From assembly GCA_041557595.1 (NCBI GenBank), contig JBFFGE010000115.1, positions 1-14,945 on the forward strand: 14,945 bases of DNA, in the 5' to 3' direction. A model generated the notes under the pieces. It searched no databases. It had not been told where the DNA came from and worked only from the letters and a program-made list of their open reading frames with translations. The translations under genes and the position numbers were made by a program. Positions 1-8,155 of this stretch are shown in pieces; position 1 is the stretch's first letter, and the number at the start of each line of letters is the position of its first letter. This DNA comes from JAOTYV01 sp041557595 (GTDB taxonomy: Bacteria; Pseudomonadota; Alphaproteobacteria; UBA8366).

Positions 1-31
1 CTATGCCGCACAGGGATGATGAAACCGACGT

Positions 32-1327
32 CTAGGAAACGAGCTCGGATACTATCTCCGGCTTTGCCGCCGAGAGGCCCTGGTAGAGCCGCACATACCG
101 GTCGGCACAGAGCGGCAGGGAAAATTCCGCCTCGATCTTTTGCCGGCCGAGTCTTCCGAATTCTCCACGACGCACAGGATCGCGCGCCAGTTCGAGAATG
201 GCCGCCCCCAGTGCCTCCGGCTGATGCGGCGGGACGATCAACCCGGTCCGGCCGTGCGCTATCGCGTCGGGTATCCCGCCCACATTGGTCGCGATCACCG
301 GCAGTCCCGCGCCCATGGCTTCGATGACGGCATTGGGAAATCCCTCTTCATGGGACGGCAGGATCGCAATGTCCGCAGCCTGATAGAAACTGTCGAGATC
401 GCACCGGTCCTGAACGAAGTGGATATGTTCCGCGATCCCGGCTTCCGCCGCACGCGCCTCGAGCGATGCCCGGATGCCGTTATCCCAGCCGACGAGAATC
501 AATCGCCACGGTCGCGGCAGGTCATGGCAAATCCCGGCGATCGATTCGATGAGATCGCGATGTCCCTTGTAAGGCAAGAGATTGGCGACCGTCATCAGCA
601 CCAGGTCGTCCGCGGCGATCCCTTCGCGACGGCGTGCTTCGGCGCGATCTTGCGCGTGCGGCAGGGGGCGAAGCTCCGAGCCGTTATGAATCATACCGAG
701 CCTTTGTTTCGGGACGCCATCCGCCGCCAGTTCGGCAACGACCGCGCGCGAATTTCCCAACACCGCCGCGGCCCCCCGCATCAGGAATTTTTCGACCCCG
801 CCGCCGAAGCGGTGCCGGGCCAAATAGGTATTCTGGGAGCGCCGGCTGGCCACGAAACACCGATGCCGCGCCAATCGCGCCGCCAGGCCCCCGAGAATGC
901 AGGCTTTCGGTAAAAATGCGTGGCAGACATCGGGCTTCAATCGCCGCATCGCAAGGCTCAGGCGAAGAACAAGCGCAAGGCTTATCAAAGGTTCGAGCAA
1001 CCGGACCCGGCGCACGGAGAAACGCCCGAGAAACTTGCTCCAATCGTCGATCTCGATCCCCGCATCGCGTATCGGTCGCGCCATGGGCCCCTGAACGTCC
1101 AGGACGCACACTCTCGGCGTGATCCCCCGACGCTTCAACTCAGGCAGGATCAGCGACAAATGGCGCTCGGTTCCGCCAATCGATAACCCGCCAATGATAT
1201 AATAGACCGATGTCGGCCGATCGACGCACACCTCCGGGGCTTTGCGCGGCGGCGACGCGGCGGCGGCGCGGAAGGACCGCAGGTCGCGACTATCGAGTGC
1301 TTCCAATTTTGACGCTTGATAATCCAT
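32..1327 (-). CDS. Glycosyltransferase family 4 (GT-B fold)
   Basis: The 431-residue protein has the layout of a GT4 retaining glycosyltransferase, which moves a sugar from a nucleotide-sugar donor to a lipid- or glycan-linked acceptor at the cytoplasmic face of the membrane. The N-terminal Rossmann domain opens near residue 41 (YYIIGGLSIGGTERHL, with the Gly-rich acceptor-side loop). The C-terminal donor domain starts near residue 242. Lys254 in the PYKG stretch and the E-x7-E pair E328/E336 (in HEEGFPNAVIEAMGAGLPV) are the family's donor-binding and catalytic signature, followed by the usual NVGGIPD and GLIVPP segments. The first 38 or so residues are an extension before the fold; the ATG at 1325-1327 lacks a strong Shine-Dalgarno, so the true start could be internal. 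It stops with TAG, and no partner gene is visible to its left. Donor and acceptor cannot be told; capsule, LPS or exopolysaccharide synthesis is the likely setting. Confidence 0.93.
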   Translation of the reverse strand: MDYQASKLEALDSRDLRSFRAAAASPPRKAPEVCVDRPTSVYYIIGGLSIGGTERHLSLILPELKRRGITPRVCVLDVQGPMARPIRDAGIEIDDWSKFLGRFSVRRVRLLEPLISLALVLRLSLAMRRLKPDVCHAFLPKACILGGLAARLARHRCFVASRRSQNTYLARHRFGGGVEKFLMRGAAAVLGNSRAVVAELAADGVPKQRLGMIHNGSELRPLPHAQDRAEARRREGIAADDLVLMTVANLLPYKGHRDLIESIAGICHDLPRPWRLILVGWDNGIRASLEARAAEAGIAEHIHFVQDRCDLDSFYQAADIAILPSHEEGFPNAVIEAMGAGLPVIATNVGGIPDAIAHGRTGLIVPPHQPEALGAAILELARDPVRRGEFGRLGRQKIEAEFSLPLCADRYVRLYQGLSAAKPEIVSELVS

Positions 1328-1730
1328 CGGTGCCGATCATTCGTCGCATATGCACGTCTCAACGCCAGATTGCATCGAGACGCGCGTATTATATGGTTCG
1401 TGCAATGACCATACTGCATAGCACGTTACCCCCCAATACCGAAGCGGGAAGCGCTGCGGACCGGCGAACCGACAGGAGAAACTCCCCTGGCTTGCCGCTC
1501 ATTCATCCCCGAAAGCCGACGTGGCGACCGCAAGAACACCGTCCAACCGGTTGTTTCGGCGTCGAATTATTGGAATTCGATTGATCGTATGCGCAGCGTC
1601 TGGCGGCCCAACGCTTGGCGAAGGACGGCGCGTACGCACGGTCTGACGATGGCCAGGACGCCGGTCGATTCGCAACCGGTCGACGAGCCGCCGACGGCGA
1701 CCCCGGTCCCGTCGTCGCGCAAGATCGACA
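1328..1730. other. Intergenic region upstream of the glycosyltransferase
   Basis: About 400 bp without a credible gene. It should hold the promoter of the minus-strand glycosyltransferase. A perfect TATAAT reads on the minus strand at 1388-1393, but nothing close to TTGACA lies 16-18 bp upstream of it, so it is only a weak -10 candidate. The open frames across this stretch have no family signature and no ribosome binding sites. Confidence 0.4.
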
Positions 1731-1776
1731 CAAAAAGAAACCGCCCGCCACTGCGACGTATCGCCATGGCGGGCGG
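1731..1776 (-). terminator. Intrinsic terminator of the TRAP binding-protein gene
   Basis: A perfect 10-bp GC-rich inverted repeat (1741-1750 with 1767-1776) continues inward as a second 4-bp stem (GCGA 1753-1756 with TCGC 1761-1764) closed by a CGTA loop. Read on the minus strand it is followed directly by TTTCTTTTTG (1740 down to 1731). A strong stem plus a U-tract on one side only indicates a rho-independent terminator for transcripts coming from the binding-protein gene that ends at 1814. Confidence 0.9.
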
Positions 1777-1787
1777 CAACCCTACCG

Positions 1788-1817
1788 GTAAATCATTTTT
1801 TGAATCTAATGATTTAC
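1788..1817. repeat. AT-rich hairpin overlapping the dctP stop codon
   Basis: GTAAATCATT (1788-1797) and AATGATTTAC (1808-1817) form a perfect 10-bp inverted repeat with a 10-nt loop. The repeat contains the TAA stop of the binding-protein gene. It lies only 11 bp from the GC-rich terminator, so the mRNA end carries two hairpins in tandem. It might protect the transcript end or assist termination; no function is proven. Confidence 0.75.
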
Positions 1818-2986
1818 GACTTCTTCTTTTTCTTCTTCACGAACTTTTTGTACTTGGTAAACCAATGCGCCATCTTGGCACAGTCGGTCGACTCGAGGGC
1901 GTCGCTGCCGATCGGATGCGCTTTGACGGCTGCGCGCGCTTCGGCGGCAAACTTGTCCACCCATTGATCCGCTTCTTTCGGCGTTTTGGACTTGATCCAC
2001 TCGGACGTCGCACTGCCGAGCTTCTTCTGCAAGCTGGCCTGCTGCGCAGCCGGCAGGATGTAGATGCCCGGCTTGTTCGGATCCTTGGTGCCGTACAAAT
2101 CGAGCACGCGCTTGTCGTTACACCAATTGAGCTTTTTCTGGAGCGGGATGATTTCCTTCGTCATCCAGTCCTGAAATTTCGTCCGGGTGGTCTTGTTCAG
2201 CCGGTTCAGCCATTTTTGGCTGGCACCGATCCAATAGTAATCGCCGACCACGCCGTTGATCCCGGCAACCGTGAAGTAGGGCGCCTGGTTCTTGACGACG
2301 TTGAAGCCGCCGAGGCTGGTCAACAAACCGTCGATGACCTTGGTCTCGAGGGCGGGCGGCACGTCACCGAACGCCATCGTCGTCGGGTTCGCGTTCCAGC
2401 TCTTCAGCGCGGCATTCTCCGCCGGGCCCATGCTGCGAATCTTCTTACCCTTGAAATCATCGAGAATACGCTCGCGGGCGCCGTACCCCATGAACATGCT
2501 GAGATGCGCGGAGCCGAGCAGCTCGACACCATGGGTTTTGGACATTCGCGTCTTCAGGAACCGATAGGTCTCGAAATTCTCGAACTGGTTCATAGCGCCG
2601 GGCGTGGTCAGAAGCATCGGACCGTTCACCACCGACATGTAGGGCTCGATTTGCGCGGATTTGCCGAACTGACCCCAGGTCATTTCGACATTGCCCTGAC
2701 TCATCGCCTCTACCGCTTCGGGGATATTGTACAGCGAGCCGGCGTAGTAGATGCGCATCTTGCTGCCCGGAATGATCTTGGGCAGCGTTTCTTTCATGTA
2801 CTCCATGGTGATGCCGGCCGGATGCGGCGGTCCGACAAGGTCCGACGCGAGCCGGATGTTCAACGGTTGGAGTTTCTCCGCGACGGCCGGTGGCGCCATC
2901 GAAATCGCGCCCGCGGCGATCGCCACGCTCGTCAACGTCGCGAGGACACCGGTATGGCGGTCGCGAAAGTTCGGTTTACTGGTCAT
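1814..2986 (-). CDS. dctP: TRAP transporter substrate-binding protein (DctP family)
   Basis: This is the periplasmic solute receptor of the TRAP system whose membrane parts lie divergently at 3578-5434. It binds a carboxylate-type solute and delivers it to DctQM. The 390-residue protein starts with a basic stretch and hydrophobic segment (about residues 12-30) ending in AVA at 34-36, a signal peptidase I site. The mature part shows the DctP pattern: IRLASDL near 44, the PEAVEAMSQGNVEMTWGQFG block (89-108), and KKIRSMG with Arg184, the position that usually forms a salt bridge to the ligand carboxylate. GDVPPALETKVIDGL (207-221) follows. Length is slightly above the family's usual 330-350 because the C-terminus is extended; it ends in six lysines and a serine, which is odd for a periplasmic receptor. 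The ATG is preceded by GGGAGAG on the minus strand. The ligand cannot be named from sequence. Confidence 0.93.
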   Translation of the reverse strand: MTSKPNFRDRHTGVLATLTSVAIAAGAISMAPPAVAEKLQPLNIRLASDLVGPPHPAGITMEYMKETLPKIIPGSKMRIYYAGSLYNIPEAVEAMSQGNVEMTWGQFGKSAQIEPYMSVVNGPMLLTTPGAMNQFENFETYRFLKTRMSKTHGVELLGSAHLSMFMGYGARERILDDFKGKKIRSMGPAENAALKSWNANPTTMAFGDVPPALETKVIDGLLTSLGGFNVVKNQAPYFTVAGINGVVGDYYWIGASQKWLNRLNKTTRTKFQDWMTKEIIPLQKKLNWCNDKRVLDLYGTKDPNKPGIYILPAAQQASLQKKLGSATSEWIKSKTPKEADQWVDKFAAEARAAVKAHPIGSDALESTDCAKMAHWFTKYKKFVKKKKKKS

Positions 2987-3577
2987 AAAGCTAGCTCTCC
3001 CTAGTTTGAGAATTCAGGCGTTTCATCAATTGGCGGCCTGTCGATCCCAACGAATTTGCAGTCGGCCTGTCGCTGGCGACCGCGCTATCGAACCGACGCC
3101 TCCTTGCAATGCACATTGCGCCATTGTTCTTGTGCTGATTAAAGGCCATCGCCCGGCATCGGTCAATTCTTCTGCGTTCCCGGCCAATTTCGCCGCGACG
3201 CGCAAATTTGCGGAATTCCTGGCGCCACCGCGCAATCACCGGCTGATTCACGCTCCGGTAACGCCCGCCTACGCCAGCTATCCGCATCGAACGCACCGGA
3301 ATTTGGAGAACGAATGGCATTGTTCTCCGGCTGCGGCAGGTGATAGGGTCCGACTCAAGAATAAGGGGTAGACATCGCCACGATGTCCGGGCGCTCAGCG
3401 TCAGGTTTGTAAATCCGTCGTCATCCTGAACAGCCTTGACGTGTCCGTTGCTCCAACGAATGGGAAGGTTTCGCATGGGAAGTTGCGATCAGGCTGCGGT
3501 TACGCCAACAGTCGCGCTAGACGCCTCCGTCCGAGTCCTTGTCCGGATCTTCATCATTGCTGGTAGAGGGCATGCCG
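2987..3577. promoter_or_regulatory. Divergent promoter region of the TRAP operon
   Basis: About 590 bp separate the two diverging halves of the TRAP system. The promoters of dctP (leftward) and dctQM (rightward) must lie here. I see no convincing sigma-70 pair: TTGACG at 3436-3441 has no acceptable -10 at normal spacing. The frames open across it (for example the minus-strand frame at 2991-3476) encode Arg-rich sequence with no recognisable domain and are probably chance. The clearest structure is the dyad at 3305-3328, listed separately. Confidence 0.6.
3305..3328. promoter_or_regulatory. Candidate operator dyad (7-bp arms)
   Basis: GGAGAAC (3305-3311) and GTTCTCC (3322-3328) are perfect inverted arms around a 10-bp centre that itself contains AATG/CATT. 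The 24-bp dyad lies between the divergent TRAP genes, the expected place for a dimeric regulator such as a GntR- or LacI-type protein. No regulator gene lies in the window, so the assignment is positional only. Confidence 0.35.
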
Positions 3578-4123
3578 ATGGATAGGGCATATCGAATTTG
3601 GGTGTTCGTGATGGAGCACATTGTCGGGCACGTGGCATCCGTTCTGATGCTCGGGGCCACAAGCCTCGCCATCGTCGAGATTTTCCGGCGCTATGTACTG
3701 GACAGCACCTTTCATTGGGCGCAGGACGCGGTCACCTACTTCATGGTGTCGGCGGTGTTCCTCTTTTTCGTGGTAACGCAAGTGCGCCGGTCGCACCTCG
3801 CCGTCACGGCGATCGCCGAATGGTTGAGCAGCAAGGGCATGACCGTGCCCCTGCAGATCATGCGCCTGGTCAACACCATCCTGTCGCTCGGATTTTGCGG
3901 CGCGTTGTCATGGTTCGGCTATCCGTCCGTCGAACGGAATTGGGAATTGGGCCGCTTGACGCAAAGCATGCTTTTGCCGTTCTGGCCGTTCCAGCTGATG
4001 CTGCTGCTATCCCTCATGATGATGGTGATCACGCTCCTGTTTCAGCTCTACCAGGACGTTCAAAGCCTTCGCGGCAAGGAGGTCTTTCCTTGGGCCGAGG
4101 TCGAAGAAGGTCTCGAGTTGTAA
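3578..4123 (+). CDS. dctQ: TRAP transporter small permease (DctQ family)
   Basis: Small membrane subunit of the TRAP carrier, which pairs with the large permease and scaffolds it. The 181-residue product has four hydrophobic segments (roughly residues 12-32, 45-67, 90-112 and 130-154) and the family's FRRYVLDSTFHWAQD block between the first two helices, where the amphipathic element with Trp and Glu/Gln usually sits. The frame is open from a TTG at 3539, but I choose the ATG at 3578: AGAGGG at 3565-3570 lies 7 nt before it, and the next ATG upstream (3572) is too close to that site. It stops with TAA 30 bp before dctM and forms an operon with it. Confidence 0.88.
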   Translation: MDRAYRIWVFVMEHIVGHVASVLMLGATSLAIVEIFRRYVLDSTFHWAQDAVTYFMVSAVFLFFVVTQVRRSHLAVTAIAEWLSSKGMTVPLQIMRLVNTILSLGFCGALSWFGYPSVERNWELGRLTQSMLLPFWPFQLMLLLSLMMMVITLLFQLYQDVQSLRGKEVFPWAEVEEGLEL

Positions 4124-4153
4124 AACAGCTGGATAATAAGAAAGGCTCGTACT

Positions 4154-5434
4154 TTGGGTGCACTCGGAACACTGAGCATCGTATTGCTCGCGATCGGCCT
4201 CCCCATTGGGATCGCCCTCGCCGGTTCGTCGCTGATCTATATGATGTTCGATCCCATGCTGGGGCCGGGCACCATATTCAATGCCTTCTTCAGCTTCGTC
4301 AGCAAATACACGCTGATGGCCGTGCCGTTCTTCATCTATGCCGGCTTCCTGATGGAACGCACCGGGCTGATTTCCAAGCTTTTCAAATTCGCCGACGCCC
4401 TCATCGGCTGGGTGCCGGGCGGCTTCGGCTTCGCGACATTGGTCGCCGCGGTCCTGTTCGGCGCCATTTCCGGTTCCAGCACGGCCATGGCGGCGGCCAT
4501 GGGCGTCATCGCCTATCCGGAAATGCGCAGCCGCGGCTATCCCGCCTGGCTTGCCGCCGGCGTTATCGCGTCGGGCGGCGGCATCGCCATCCTCATCCCG
4601 CCCAGCATCACGCTGATCCTGTTCGGCGTGCTGACCGAATCATCGATCGTCGAGTTGTTTTTCGCGGGCTTCGTTCCGGGCGTCATGCTTGCCATCAGCG
4701 ACGCCATCGTCCTGGTTTTCGCGGCCATGATTCTCAAGCTTCCATCCGGGAATTTTAGCTGGAAATTCCTGGGCGAAGCGACGTGGGAAGCCTGGCCCGC
4801 GCTGCTCATGCCGGTCATCATTCTCGGCGGGCTTTATGGCGGCGTGTTCACGCCGACCGAAGCCGGCGCGGCTTCGTGCGCCTACGCCATGCTCTATGGC
4901 CTGATCAACGGACGGATGGAGTTCATCCGGGATCTGATGCCGATCACGCGGCGCGCGATCAATTTGAGTTCGGTGATCTTCTTCCTGGTCGGTTGCGTCG
5001 GCGTGTTCCAGTTCCTGCTGGCCAACAAGGGATGGCCACAGGACATCGCCGAATGGGTCATCGCGCAGGACCTGACGGCGCTTGCGTTCCTGGTGTTCAC
5101 GATGATGGTGCTGCTCGCGCTGTCGACCTTCCTGACCGGAATCGCCATTCTGGTTCTGACGGTGCCGATTTTCTTCCCGGTCGCCAACGCGCTCGGCATC
5201 GATCCGATCCATCTCGGCATCCTGGTAGCGCTGGCGATCGAATGCGGCGCCATCATCCCGCCGGTCGGACTCAACCTGTTCGCGGTCAGCGGCACCACAG
5301 GGGTCCCGTTGATGCGCGTCATCAAGGGGTCGGCGCCCTTCCTGTTCACCGATGTGTGCGTGCTGGTGCTGGTGCTGTTCTTCCCGATCCTCGCGCTGTG
5401 GCTCCCGTCGAAAATTATCGTGTCCGTATTCTAA
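4154..5434 (+). CDS. dctM: TRAP transporter large permease (DctM family)
   Basis: The large membrane subunit forms the Na+- or H+-coupled transport path. The 426-residue protein is almost entirely hydrophobic, with about 12 membrane segments. It carries typical DctM stretches: VPFFIYAGFLMERTGL near residue 56, the GAISGSSTAMAAAMG loop in the first half and IECGAIIPPVGLNLF in the second, which mark the two inverted halves of the ion-transporter superfamily fold. The start is TTG: the frame runs back to the dctQ stop without an ATG or GTG in frame, and AAGAAAGG (4138-4145) sits 8 nt upstream of the TTG. Full length for the family. Expressed with dctQ; the substrate is set by the divergent binding protein. 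Confidence 0.93.
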   Translation: MGALGTLSIVLLAIGLPIGIALAGSSLIYMMFDPMLGPGTIFNAFFSFVSKYTLMAVPFFIYAGFLMERTGLISKLFKFADALIGWVPGGFGFATLVAAVLFGAISGSSTAMAAAMGVIAYPEMRSRGYPAWLAAGVIASGGGIAILIPPSITLILFGVLTESSIVELFFAGFVPGVMLAISDAIVLVFAAMILKLPSGNFSWKFLGEATWEAWPALLMPVIILGGLYGGVFTPTEAGAASCAYAMLYGLINGRMEFIRDLMPITRRAINLSSVIFFLVGCVGVFQFLLANKGWPQDIAEWVIAQDLTALAFLVFTMMVLLALSTFLTGIAILVLTVPIFFPVANALGIDPIHLGILVALAIECGAIIPPVGLNLFAVSGTTGVPLMRVIKGSAPFLFTDVCVLVLVLFFPILALWLPSKIIVSVF

Positions 5435-5500
5435 CCCGCCGGGCAATTGCACCGATCTTGCTGCACGGTCCAATCCGTCGCGCCCGACCATCGGAGTAAA

Positions 5501-5956
5501 ATGCTGGAAATCTACGTCGATGCAGACGCCTGCCCGGTCAAGGATGAGGTTCTCCGGGTCGCCGCGCGGCACGGGCTCAAGACCTATCTGGTCAGCGACG
5601 GCGGCATCCGGCCACGGCCCGACCCGCTGGTCGAACTTGTGGTGGTGCCTTCCGGCCCCGACGCGGCGGACGACTGGATCGCCGAACAGATCGGCGAAGG
5701 CGATATTGCCGTCACGGGGGACATCCCGCTTGCGGCGCGTTGCCTCGCCAAGGGCGCCCGTGCGCTGCGCCACAATGGCGAGGCCTTCACCGAAGCGTCG
5801 ATAGGCACGGTGCTGGCCACCCGCGATCTGATGGCGCATCTGCGCGAAACCGGGGAGATTACCGGCGGGCCGCGCCCCTTCGCCAGGAAAGACCGTTCGC
5901 GCTTCCTGAATACGCTGGAGACGCTCATTCAGGCGGCCCTCCGGGACCACCGCTGA
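5501..5956 (+). CDS. yaiI: YaiI/YqxD family protein (UPF0178, DUF188)
   Basis: A 151-residue cytosolic protein of the widespread but poorly characterised UPF0178 family, whose fold is related to PIN/NYN nucleases. The N-terminus reads YVDADACPVKDEV, the invariant family signature with its Asp pair and Cys. VSDGG and the Asp pair near PDAADDWIAEQ, then TGDIPLAARCLAKGA (family: DIPLA), complete the pattern, and the GGPRPF near residue 128 is also conserved. I start it at the ATG at 5501, with GGAG 4 nt upstream; the longer frame back to a TTG at 5447 adds 18 residues without family similarity. It lies 66 bp after dctM on the same strand and may be co-transcribed, though a functional link to transport is not evident. 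Confidence 0.9.
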   Translation: MLEIYVDADACPVKDEVLRVAARHGLKTYLVSDGGIRPRPDPLVELVVVPSGPDAADDWIAEQIGEGDIAVTGDIPLAARCLAKGARALRHNGEAFTEASIGTVLATRDLMAHLRETGEITGGPRPFARKDRSRFLNTLETLIQAALRDHR

Positions 5957-6059
5957 ACGGGCCCGTAGACCACAGACGATCGCCGCATTGATCCACCCAG
6001 ACCCGCCTGCTACCGTTTTTCGTCCGTCGCAGGCCTATACGATCCCAGGAGCCCCCACC

Positions 6060-7025
6060 GTGCAGGATCCCCGAACTATTCCCGGCATCGACATCGAAAT
6101 GGCCGGCGCAATGCTGAAAAGCCGCGAGCTGCAGCCCGGGCCCCCGCTCGACGTGACGGTCGCGCCGATCGCCGACATTCGCGCGCGGTATTTGGCGGAG
6201 CGCGCCTATTGGAACGAGGACGGCCCCGCCCTGCCGCGCATCCTGGACCAGTCGGTCAAGGGCCCGCATGGGCCGATCCCGGTTCGGATATACTATCCGC
6301 GCGGCAACCCGAACCTGCCATTGCTCATCTATCTGCATGGCGGCGGATTCATCAAAGGCGGCATCGAGAGCCACGACAAGATCTGCCGCTGGATCGCCAG
6401 CCGCTCGGGCGCGGCGGTGGCGTCGGTCGACTACCGGCTTGCCCCGGAGCACAAATTCCCCGCGCCGCTGGAAGAAGCCGTCGCGGTCTTCGACTGGGCC
6501 ACCGGCTCGGCCCAGGACCTCCGGATCAACCCGCGGCGGATCGGCATGGGCGGCGATTCCGCCGGCGCCAGCATCACCCTGGGCGCGGCGCTGTCGCTGA
6601 AAGCCGCCGGCCGGCCCAATGCCCTGAAATTCATGATGCTGTTCTATGGCAGCTATGGCCTCAGCTACGATTGCGACTCCTCGAAAGCCTATGGCGACAG
6701 GATTTACGGCCTGACAGAGTCGACGCGGCGCTTTTACCGGTCCTGCTATGTGGCCAGCGAAGCCGACCACGACGACCCACGCCTCAATCAACTCGGCGCC
6801 GACCTGTCCGGCCTGCCGCCGGCCTTCATCGGTGCGGCCGAAATGGACCCGCTCTGCGACAACAGTCCGGCCCTGGCGAAAGCATTGACCGCGGCCGGTG
6901 TCGCCAACGAACTGAAAATCTATCCGGGCGTATTGCATGGATTTCTGCATCTCACGCGCATGGTGGGAACCGCGCGTCGGGCGCTGGACAACGCCGGCGA
7001 CGCGGTAAAACGCGCCCTGCGGTAG
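6060..7025 (+). CDS. Alpha/beta hydrolase, hormone-sensitive-lipase (HSL) type esterase
   Basis: Predicted serine esterase of the HSL/acetyl-hydrolase family (alpha/beta-hydrolase fold 3), likely cytosolic because no signal peptide is seen. In the 321-residue product, HGGGF at 93-97 provides the oxyanion hole and GDSAG holds the nucleophile Ser167. The acid is Asp263 in EMDPLCD and the base is His293 in VLHGF, so the triad is complete and in normal order. DYRLAPEHKFPAPLE, the classic HSL block, lies between. I choose GTG 6060 as start: AGGAG at 6047-6051 sits 8 nt before it. The alternative TTG at 5988 adds 24 residues with no apparent homology and has no good ribosome site. It lies 103 bp after yaiI and is followed by an intrinsic terminator. 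The substrate is unknown. Confidence 0.93.
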   Translation: MQDPRTIPGIDIEMAGAMLKSRELQPGPPLDVTVAPIADIRARYLAERAYWNEDGPALPRILDQSVKGPHGPIPVRIYYPRGNPNLPLLIYLHGGGFIKGGIESHDKICRWIASRSGAAVASVDYRLAPEHKFPAPLEEAVAVFDWATGSAQDLRINPRRIGMGGDSAGASITLGAALSLKAAGRPNALKFMMLFYGSYGLSYDCDSSKAYGDRIYGLTESTRRFYRSCYVASEADHDDPRLNQLGADLSGLPPAFIGAAEMDPLCDNSPALAKALTAAGVANELKIYPGVLHGFLHLTRMVGTARRALDNAGDAVKRALR

Positions 7026-7062
7026 GATCACCGACCCGATTTAATTTGAAGGTCGACGTGTC

Positions 7063-7089
7063 GGCGTGTCCATGTGGATGCGCCTTTTT
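7063..7089 (+). terminator. Intrinsic terminator after the hydrolase gene
   Basis: GGCGTGTCC (7063-7071) pairs with GGATGCGCC (7076-7084) as a 9-bp stem containing two G-U wobbles, closed by an ATGT loop and followed at once by TTTTT (7085-7089). It lies 38 bp after the hydrolase stop and separates this plus-strand group from the Lys-rich gene at 7187. Confidence 0.8.
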
Positions 7090-7186
7090 ACAAAAATTCC
7101 GCTTCCGCTAACCCCTTCTTCCGGTTCGAGCCGTTTCTACTCAATAGGAACCAAGAACCACACAATAAGAAGAAGAGGTTACATCA

Positions 7187-8155
7187 ATGAAAAATCGATA
7201 TCTCGCGGCAAGCGTCGCACTCGCCGCCACCCTCGTCGCCCTCCCGGCGCTCGCGGATGGCGGTTCTCCTGCGTTGTCCAGGAGTCAGACCAACGGCGCC
7301 GCGACCGGCTTCGCCGTCGGCGCGGGCGGCACCGCGCTGTACCAGTATCGCAAGCCGATCGGCGAAAAGCTGCGCAACTTCCGGGCGAGATCCGGCGGAC
7401 ACCGTATCGTCGGCACGACGCCCAACATAAAGCCTGGCCAGATGAAGGACGCCGCCGGCCGCCTGAACCGCTACACCAACCCCGACTTCAACAGAAAATA
7501 CCTGAAGGAATATGGTGAAGACCACGCGAAGGCGGTCGACAAAGCCAAGCAGGATCTGGCGAAGAAACGGCGGGCGCTCAAGAAGCGGCAAAAAATTAAG
7601 AACGCCGCCGAACGCCGACGCTACCAAGCCCTCAAGAAGCAAAACCCGAAAGCCGCGCAGCAGCTCAAAAAGCAGCGCCTCGCCGGAAAGCAGTGGAACG
7701 ACCAGCGCACCGCCATGCAGAAGCGCAAGAAGACGCTCCGTGTCCTGGGCGATCAGACAAAAGCGCATTCGGCCAATGGCCGGCGGTACAAGAAGACCAG
7801 CACAAAGTTCCTGAAGTCCAAGAGCAACCGGAAGGCGTTGAAGACGCTGAAGCACGCCAAGCGACTTCGCACCGCCAAGAAAATCGGCAAGATCGCCGCC
7901 GGCGGCGCGGCCGGCATGGTCGCCGGCGCCGCACTGGGCGAGGATGTGCCGGACGTCTTCGACGCGGCCGCCTACTCGGTCAAGCTGGTCAAGGATCCGC
8001 GCAATGCGCCCAAGATGCTGGCCAACACGGCCAAGGGCGGCGTCCGGATGGCCGGCCGCATGGCGCTCACTGTCACCGACCCCGGCAAGATGGCTCGGAA
8101 CCTGGGCGGCGCCGCCAAGGGTGTCGGCAATTCCATCGCCCGCACCGGTGCCTAA
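7187..8155 (+). CDS. Secreted, extremely Lys/Arg-rich protein of unknown family (cut short by TAA)
   Basis: I do not recognise this family. The frame starts at an ATG with AGAGG 8 nt upstream and encodes a clear signal peptide (basic start, hydrophobic core, ALA at 21-23). A Gly/Ala-rich segment follows (about 36-50), then a long basic region (about 110-235) in which roughly one residue in three is Lys or Arg. A second Gly/Ala-rich hydrophobic stretch (236-250) precedes an acidic patch (GEDVPDVFD). It ends at TAA in codon 323, but the same frame stays open and coding-like for 108 more codons to a TAG at 8480-8482, so this is probably an interrupted 431-codon gene. The basic region looks helical and could bind DNA, polyanionic glycans or LPS; that is inference from charge only. 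The frames that run through this locus on the opposite strand are shadows of the AAG-rich codons. Confidence 0.75.
   Translation: MKNRYLAASVALAATLVALPALADGGSPALSRSQTNGAATGFAVGAGGTALYQYRKPIGEKLRNFRARSGGHRIVGTTPNIKPGQMKDAAGRLNRYTNPDFNRKYLKEYGEDHAKAVDKAKQDLAKKRRALKKRQKIKNAAERRRYQALKKQNPKAAQQLKKQRLAGKQWNDQRTAMQKRKKTLRVLGDQTKAHSANGRRYKKTSTKFLKSKSNRKALKTLKHAKRLRTAKKIGKIAAGGAAGMVAGAALGEDVPDVFDAAAYSVKLVKDPRNAPKMLANTAKGGVRMAGRMALTVTDPGKMARNLGGAAKGVGNSIARTGA

Noticed and set aside
1589..3004. 471-codon plus-strand frame antisense to dctP
   Set aside because: It is a shadow of a GC-rich gene. The minus strand carries a complete DctP protein with a signal peptide.
2991..3476. 161-codon minus-strand frame upstream of dctP
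   Set aside because: It has no recognisable domain, is rich in Arg and Ser as expected of chance frames, and lies where the divergent promoters must be.
4640..5950. 436-codon minus-strand frame across dctM and yaiI
   Set aside because: It has Arg/His/Asp-rich composition typical of antisense frames and spans two well-identified plus-strand genes.
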